Shown: positions 58,801 to 64,000 of the stretch, piece after piece | Layout: each line of letters opens with the position of its first letter | How positions within the stretch are numbered: position 1 is the first letter of the stretch | DNA from: Arcuatula senhousia | Taxonomy: Eukaryota; Mollusca; Bivalvia; Mytilida; Mytilidae | Length of the DNA stretch: 64,000 nt | Direction: 5' to 3' | Assembly (NCBI GenBank): GCA_963971305.1 | Contig: OZ020306.1 | Location: forward strand, 58,316,686-58,380,685 | The notes under the pieces: model-generated | Seen by the model: the letters and a program-made list of their open reading frames with translations, nothing else | The model's database searches: none | What the model was told of the DNA's origin: nothing | Translations under genes and position numbers: made by a program

Positions 58801-60440
58801 TCTGCACTTACCCTAACCCCTTTTTATACGTTTTCTATACTAACCCTTACCCTAATTGTAAATTTTGTACTAACCCTAACCCTACATGTATCTTTATATG
58901 CTAACCCCTAACCCTAATTGTGTTTTTTTATTCTAACACTAACCCTAATTATATGTTGAACAATAACCCAAACCCTAATTATACGTTTTTGTACTAACTC
59001 TTATCATAAATGTATTTTTTATGCTTACCCCTACCACTTATTTTGTGTTTTCATCGACAATAACCCTAATTGTATAGTTTTGTACTAACCCTTACCCAAA
59101 ATGTAACTTATATGTTAACCCCTAACCCTAACGGTGTGGTTTATACTAACCGTTACCCTAATTATGTTTTACACTAGCCCTAACCCAAATAGTATGTTTT
59201 AGTTCTTACCCTGACCATAAATGTATCTTTTTGGTCCAACCCCTACCCTTTACTTTGTGTTTTCACATACCCTAATCGTAACCCTAATTGCACGTTGTAC
59301 TAACTTTTACTTTTAAATGTATCTTTAAATGCTAACCCCTAACCCTAATTGTGTGTTTTATACTAACCAAAACCCTAATAATATGTTTAACACTAACCCT
59401 GAACCTAATTATACGTTTTGAACTAACCCTTACCTTAATTGTATAATTTTGCACTTACCCTAGCCCTAATCGTATCTTTATATGCTAACCCTTAACCCTA
59501 ATTGTGTTTTATAATAACCCTATCCCTAATTAAATGTTTTACATTAACCTTAACCGTAATTAAATGTTTTTGTACTAGCCTATATCATGAATGTGTCTTT
59601 GTACTAACCCCTACCACTTATTTTTTGTTTTGATCGACTATAACCCTAATTGTATTATTATGTACTAACCCTAACCCTAAATATATCTTTATATGCTAAC
59701 CCCTAACCCTAATTGTGTGTTTTATACTATTCCTAACCCTAATTGTACGTTTTTGTACTAACCCTTATCATAAATGTATTTTTTTTTGTACTAACCCCTA
59801 CCACTAATTTTGTGTTTTCATCGACTAAAACCCTAATTGTGTAATTGTGTACTACCCCTAAACCTAAATGTGTCTTTATATGCTAACCCTATTTGTGTGT
59901 TTTCTACTTACCGTAACCCTAACAATATGTTTTGCACTTACCCTAACCCCTTTTTATACGTTTTTTATACTAACCCTTACCCTAATTGTAAATTTTGTAC
60001 TAACCCTAACGCTACATGTATCTTTATATGCTAACCCCTAACCCTAATTGTGTTTTTTTATTCTAACACTAACCCTAATTATATGTTGAACAATAACCCA
60101 AACCCTAATTATACGTTTTTGTACTAACTCTTATCATAAATGTATTTTTTATGCTTACCCCTACCACTTATTTTGTGTTTTCATCGACAATAACCCTAAT
60201 TGTATAGTTTTGTACTAACCCTTACCCAAAATGTAACTTATATGTTAACCCCTAACCCTAACGGTGTGGTTTATACTAACCGTTACCCTAATTATGTTTT
60301 ACACTAGCCCTAACCCAAATAGTATGTTTTAGTTCTTACCCTGACCATAAATGTATCTTTTTGGTCCAACCCCTACCCTTTACTTTGTGTTTTCACATAC
60401 CCTAATCGTAACCCTAATTGCACGTTGTACTAACTTTTAC
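52838..60440. repeat. Large higher-order unit, copy 3
   Basis: Markers recur from copy 2 at 52838, 54910, 56704 and 58707 (offsets 7655 to 7625 against copy 2, the ~0.9 kb extra segment being absent). It ends with a private 1130-bp tandem duplication. It is more divergent from copies 1 and 2 than they are from each other, with small indels of single submonomers (for example near 57.19 kb). Confidence 0.75.
58181..60440. repeat. 1130-bp tandem duplication in copy 3
   Basis: 58181-59310 and 59311-60440 are near-identical (for example 58707 to 59837). The junction is visible at 59310, where 'taacttttac' is followed by 'ttttaaatgtatc', whereas the second copy continues 'taacttttacctgaactg'. Only a few substitutions differ, so the event is recent. 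Confidence 0.88.
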
Positions 60441-63400
60441 CTGAACTGTATCTCTTTGTACTATTCCCTACCGCTTATTTTGTGTTTTCATCGACATTAA
60501 CCCTAATTGTTTGATTTGTTACCCTAACCCTAAGTGTATCTTTTTATGCCAACCCCTAACCCTAATAGTGTGTTTTATACTAAACCTTACCCTAATTATA
60601 TGTTTTTACTAGCCCTAACCCTAATTATATGTTTTACACTAACCCTTATCCTAATTATACATTTTTGTACTAGCCTATATCATAAATGTATCTTTGTACT
60701 AACCTCTACCACTTATTTTTTGTTTTCATCGACTAAAGCCCTAATTATATAATTTTGTAGTAATGTATCTTTTTATGCTAACCCCTAACTCTAATTGTGT
60801 GTTTTATACTAACCCAAACCCTAATAATATGTTTTACACTAACCCTAAACCTAATTATACTTTTTTGAACTAACCCTTACCTTAATTGTATAATTTTGCA
60901 CTAACCCTAGCCCTAAATGTATTTTTATATGCTAACCCCTAACCCTTATTGTGTATTTTATACTGACCCTAACCCTAATTATACGTTTTTGTACTAACCC
61001 TTATCATAAATGTATTTTTTATACTAACCCCTACCACTAATTTTGTGTTTTCATCGACTATAACCCTAATTATATAATTTTGGACTCACCCTAACCCTAA
61101 ATCTATCTTTATATGCTAACCCTTAACCCTAATTATGTTTTATACTTATCCAAACCCTAATAATATGTTTAACACTAACCCTAACCCTAATTATACGTTT
61201 TTGTCCTAACCCTTACCCTAATTCTTTAATTTTGCACTAACCCTAGCCCTAAATGTATTTTTATATGCTAACCCCTAACCCTTATTGTGTGTTTTATACT
61301 AACCCAAACCCTATTAATATGTTTTACACTAACCCTTAACCTAATTATACGTTTTTGAACTAATCCTTACCTTAATTGTTGAATTTTGTACTAACCCTAA
61401 CCCTACTTGTATCTTAATATGCTGACCCCTAACCCTAATTGTGTGTTTTATACTAACCCTAACCCTAATTGTGTATTTTATACTAACCCTAACCCTAATC
61501 ATATGTTTAACATTAACCCTAACCCTAATTATACGTTTTTGTACTAACCCTCATCATAAATGTATTTTTTATACTAACCCCTACCACTTATTTTGTGTTA
61601 ACATCGACTATAATCATAATTGTATAATTTTGTACTAACCCTAACCCTAAATGTATCTTTATATGTTAACCCCTAACCCTGATTGTGTGTGTTATACTAA
61701 CCGTAACTCTAATAATATGTTTTACACTAACCTTCACCCCGTTTTATACGTTTTCATACTAACTCTTACCTCAATTGTTAAATTTTGTACTAACCCTAAC
61801 CCTTCTTGTATCTTAATATGCCAACCCCTAACCCTAATAGTGTGTTTTATACTAACCCTCACCCTAATTATATGTTTTTACTAGCCCTAACCCTAATTAT
61901 ATGTTTTACACTAACCCTTATCCTAATTATACATTTTTGTACTAGCCTATATCATAAATGTATCTTTGTACTAACCCCTACCACTTATTTTTTGTTTTCA
62001 TCAACTATAGCCCTAATTATATAATTTTGCAGTAATGTATCTTTTTATGCAAACCCCTAACTCTAATTGTGCGTTTTATACTAACCCAAACCCTAATAAT
62101 ATGTTTTACACTAACCCTAAACCTAATTATACTTTTTTTAACTAACCCTTACCTTAATTGTTTAATTTTGCACTAACCCTAGCCCTAAATGTATTTTTAT
62201 ATGCTAACCCCTAACCCTTATTGTGTGTTTTATACTTACCCTAACCCTAATTATATGTTTTACATTAACCCTAACCCTAATTATACGTTTAGTAATAACC
62301 CTTATCATAAAGGTATTTTTATACTAACCCCTACCACTTATTTTGTGTTTACATCGACTATAACCATAATTGTATAATTTTGTACTAACCCAAACCCTAA
62401 ATGTATCTCTATATGTATATCCCTAACCCTAACTGTGTGTTTTATACTAACCCCAACCCAAATTGTTTGTTTTATTCTAACCCTAACCCTGATTGTGTGT
62501 TAAATACTAACTGTAACTCTAATAATATGTTTTACACTAACCCTCACCCCTTTTTATACGTTTTTATACTAACCCTTACCTTAATTGTTAAATTTTGTAC
62601 AAACCCTAACCCTACTTGTAACTTAATATGCTAACCCCTAACCCTAATTGTGTATTTTATACTAACCCTTACCCTAATTATACGTTTTTGTACTAACCCT
62701 TATCATAAATGAATTTTTTATATTAACCCCTACCACTTATTTTGTGTTTTCATCGACTATAACCCTAATTATATAATTTTGTACTCACCCTAGCCCTAAA
62801 TGTATCTTTATATGATAACCCTTAACCCTAATTGTGTTTCATACTTACCCAAACCCTAATAATATGTTTTACACTAACCCTAAACCAAATTATACGTTTT
62901 GAGCTAACCCTTACCTTAAATGTTGATTTTTTTACTAACCCTAACCCTATTTGTATCTTAATATGCTAACCCCTAACACTAATTGTGTTTTATACTAACC
63001 CTAACCCTAAATATATGTTTTACATTAACCCTAACCCTAATTATACGTTTTTGTAATAACCCTTATCATAAATGTATTTTTTATACTAACCCCTACCACT
63101 TATTTTGTGTTAACATCGACTATAACCATATTTGTATAATTTTGTACTACCCCTAACCCTAAATGTATCTTTATATGTTAACCCCTAACCCTAACTGTGT
63201 GTTTTATACTAACCCTAACCCTGATTATGTGTGTTATACTAACCGTAACTCTAATAATATGTTTTACACTAACCATCACCCCATTTTATACGTTTTTTTA
63301 CTAACCCTTACCTCAATTGTTAAATTTTGTACTAACCCTAACCCTACTTGTATTTTAATATGCTAACCCCTTACCCTATTGTGTATTTTATACTAACCCT

Positions 63401-64000
63401 GACCCTAATTATATGTTTAACATTAACCCTAACCCTAATTATACGTTTTTGTACTAACCCTTATCATAAATGTATTTTTTACACTAACGCTACCACTTAT
63501 TATGTGTTTTCATCGACTTTAACCCTAATTATATAATTTTGTACTCACCCTTACCCTAAATGTATCTTTATATGCTAACCCTAAACCCAAATTGTGTTTT
63601 ATACTAACCCAAACCCTAATTATACGTTTTTGTACTAACCCTTAACCTAATTGTATAATTTTGCACTACCCTAGCCCTAAATGTATCTTTATATGCTAAC
63701 CCCTCACCCTAATTGTGTGTTTTATACTAACCCTGACCCTAATTGTGTATTTTATACTAACCCTAACCCTAATTATATGTTTAACATTAGCTCTAACCCT
63801 AATAATACGTTTTTGTAGTATCCCTTATCATACATGTATTTTTATACTAACCCCTACCACTTATTTTGTGCTTTCCTCGACTCTAACCCTAATTATATAA
63901 TTTTGTACTCACCCTAACTCTAAATGTATCTTTATATGTTAACCCCTAACCTTAACTGTGTGTTTTATACTAACCCTAACCCTAATTGTGTGTTTTATAC

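Larger units (their letters stand above)
29851..64000 (-). repeat. Telomere-like satellite array, C-rich strand on +, nested higher-order repeats
   Basis: Submonomers of 30-31 bp have the form ctaacccctaaccctaa plus a ~15 bp spacer. At least seven spacer types recur in a preferred order: 'tgtatctttatatg', 'ttgtgtgttttata', 'ttatatgttttaca', 'ttatacgtttttgta', the non-telomeric 'tatcataaatgtatttttt', 'ccacttattttgtgttttc' followed by 'atcgactataac', and 'ttgtataattttgta'. A cycle is ~215 bp with frequent insertions or losses of single submonomers. Above this lie duplications of 1.1, 1.6 and 7.7-8.6 kb. Where units are exactly 30 bp, frames stay open on both strands, which explains the many 60-80 codon NPNP-like frames. 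None is a gene. The array continues past the window. Confidence 0.95.

Noticed and set aside
29982..63900. Dozens of 60-81 codon frames rich in NPNPN, CFILTLTLI or KHIIRVRAS
   Set aside because: They follow 30-bp satellite units that preserve frame on both strands, recur at HOR offsets and share no start or splice context. They are repeat artefacts, not a protein family.
29580..64000. Dense G-quadruplex array
   Set aside because: Only two G-runs per ~31 bp with long AT spacers. Canonical four-run, short-loop quadruplexes are rare here.

Overview
The window reads as nuclear DNA of a bivalve mollusc. The grounds are TTAGGG-type telomere-like satellite, many intron-like AT-rich stretches, animal non-LTR retrotransposon pieces, tailed SINEs, and a group of interspersed repeats of a kind that, from memory, fills bivalve genomes (bodies rich in phrases such as 'ggcaataactcc' and 'gcggccatgtt'). 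Species cannot be named. No complete cellular gene is visible, and nearly all open reading frames are repeat-derived.

Layout. (1) 1-3752: satellite built from ~31 bp submonomers, each with about two TTAGGG-like repeats plus an AT-rich spacer, in a ~1.0 kb higher-order repeat (HOR), G-rich strand on +. (2) 3753-10013: nested interspersed elements (called here families F1-F5), a hairpin-bearing minisatellite and a SINE. (3) 10014-15043: two colliding LINE fragments on opposite strands. One (- strand) has an ORF1 C-terminus, a 2A-like motif, a PHD-like finger and an APE endonuclease. The other (+ strand) has an RNase H domain and a (CAAT)n tail. A full-length SINE follows. (4) 15044-27840: AT-rich, mostly unique-looking DNA with candidate exons (a - strand 82-codon exon at 18344-18591, a tiny + strand first exon at 19828-19858, a BEN-domain exon at 27214-27391), mixed with F1 and F3 elements, SINEs and MITE-like pieces. 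(5) 27837-29575: an F1 copy ending abruptly in a CCATGG-rich palindromic minisatellite. (6) 29580-64000: a second telomere-like satellite. Its first ~260 bp are G-rich on +, then it flips to C-rich for the remaining ~34 kb. It has nested duplications (1.1, 1.6, ~7.7 and ~8.6 kb) and carries one SINE insertion that was later duplicated with its surroundings.

Three signals stand out. First, the two satellite arrays point at each other (TTAGGG to CCCTAA), as in a head-to-head telomere fusion or a large inversion. Second, at least four interspersed families share body sequence and one plan: left hairpin plus an 'arm', tandem core repeats, a GAC-rich stretch, then a right-end hairpin built from the same arm. 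The arm sequence differs completely between families. Third, the SINEs and the RNase H LINE share a 3' stem-loop and tail design, suggesting that the LINE's relatives mobilised the SINEs. The closest known comparison for the hairpin families is pearl/Helentron-like (HINE) non-autonomous elements; that link is inference.
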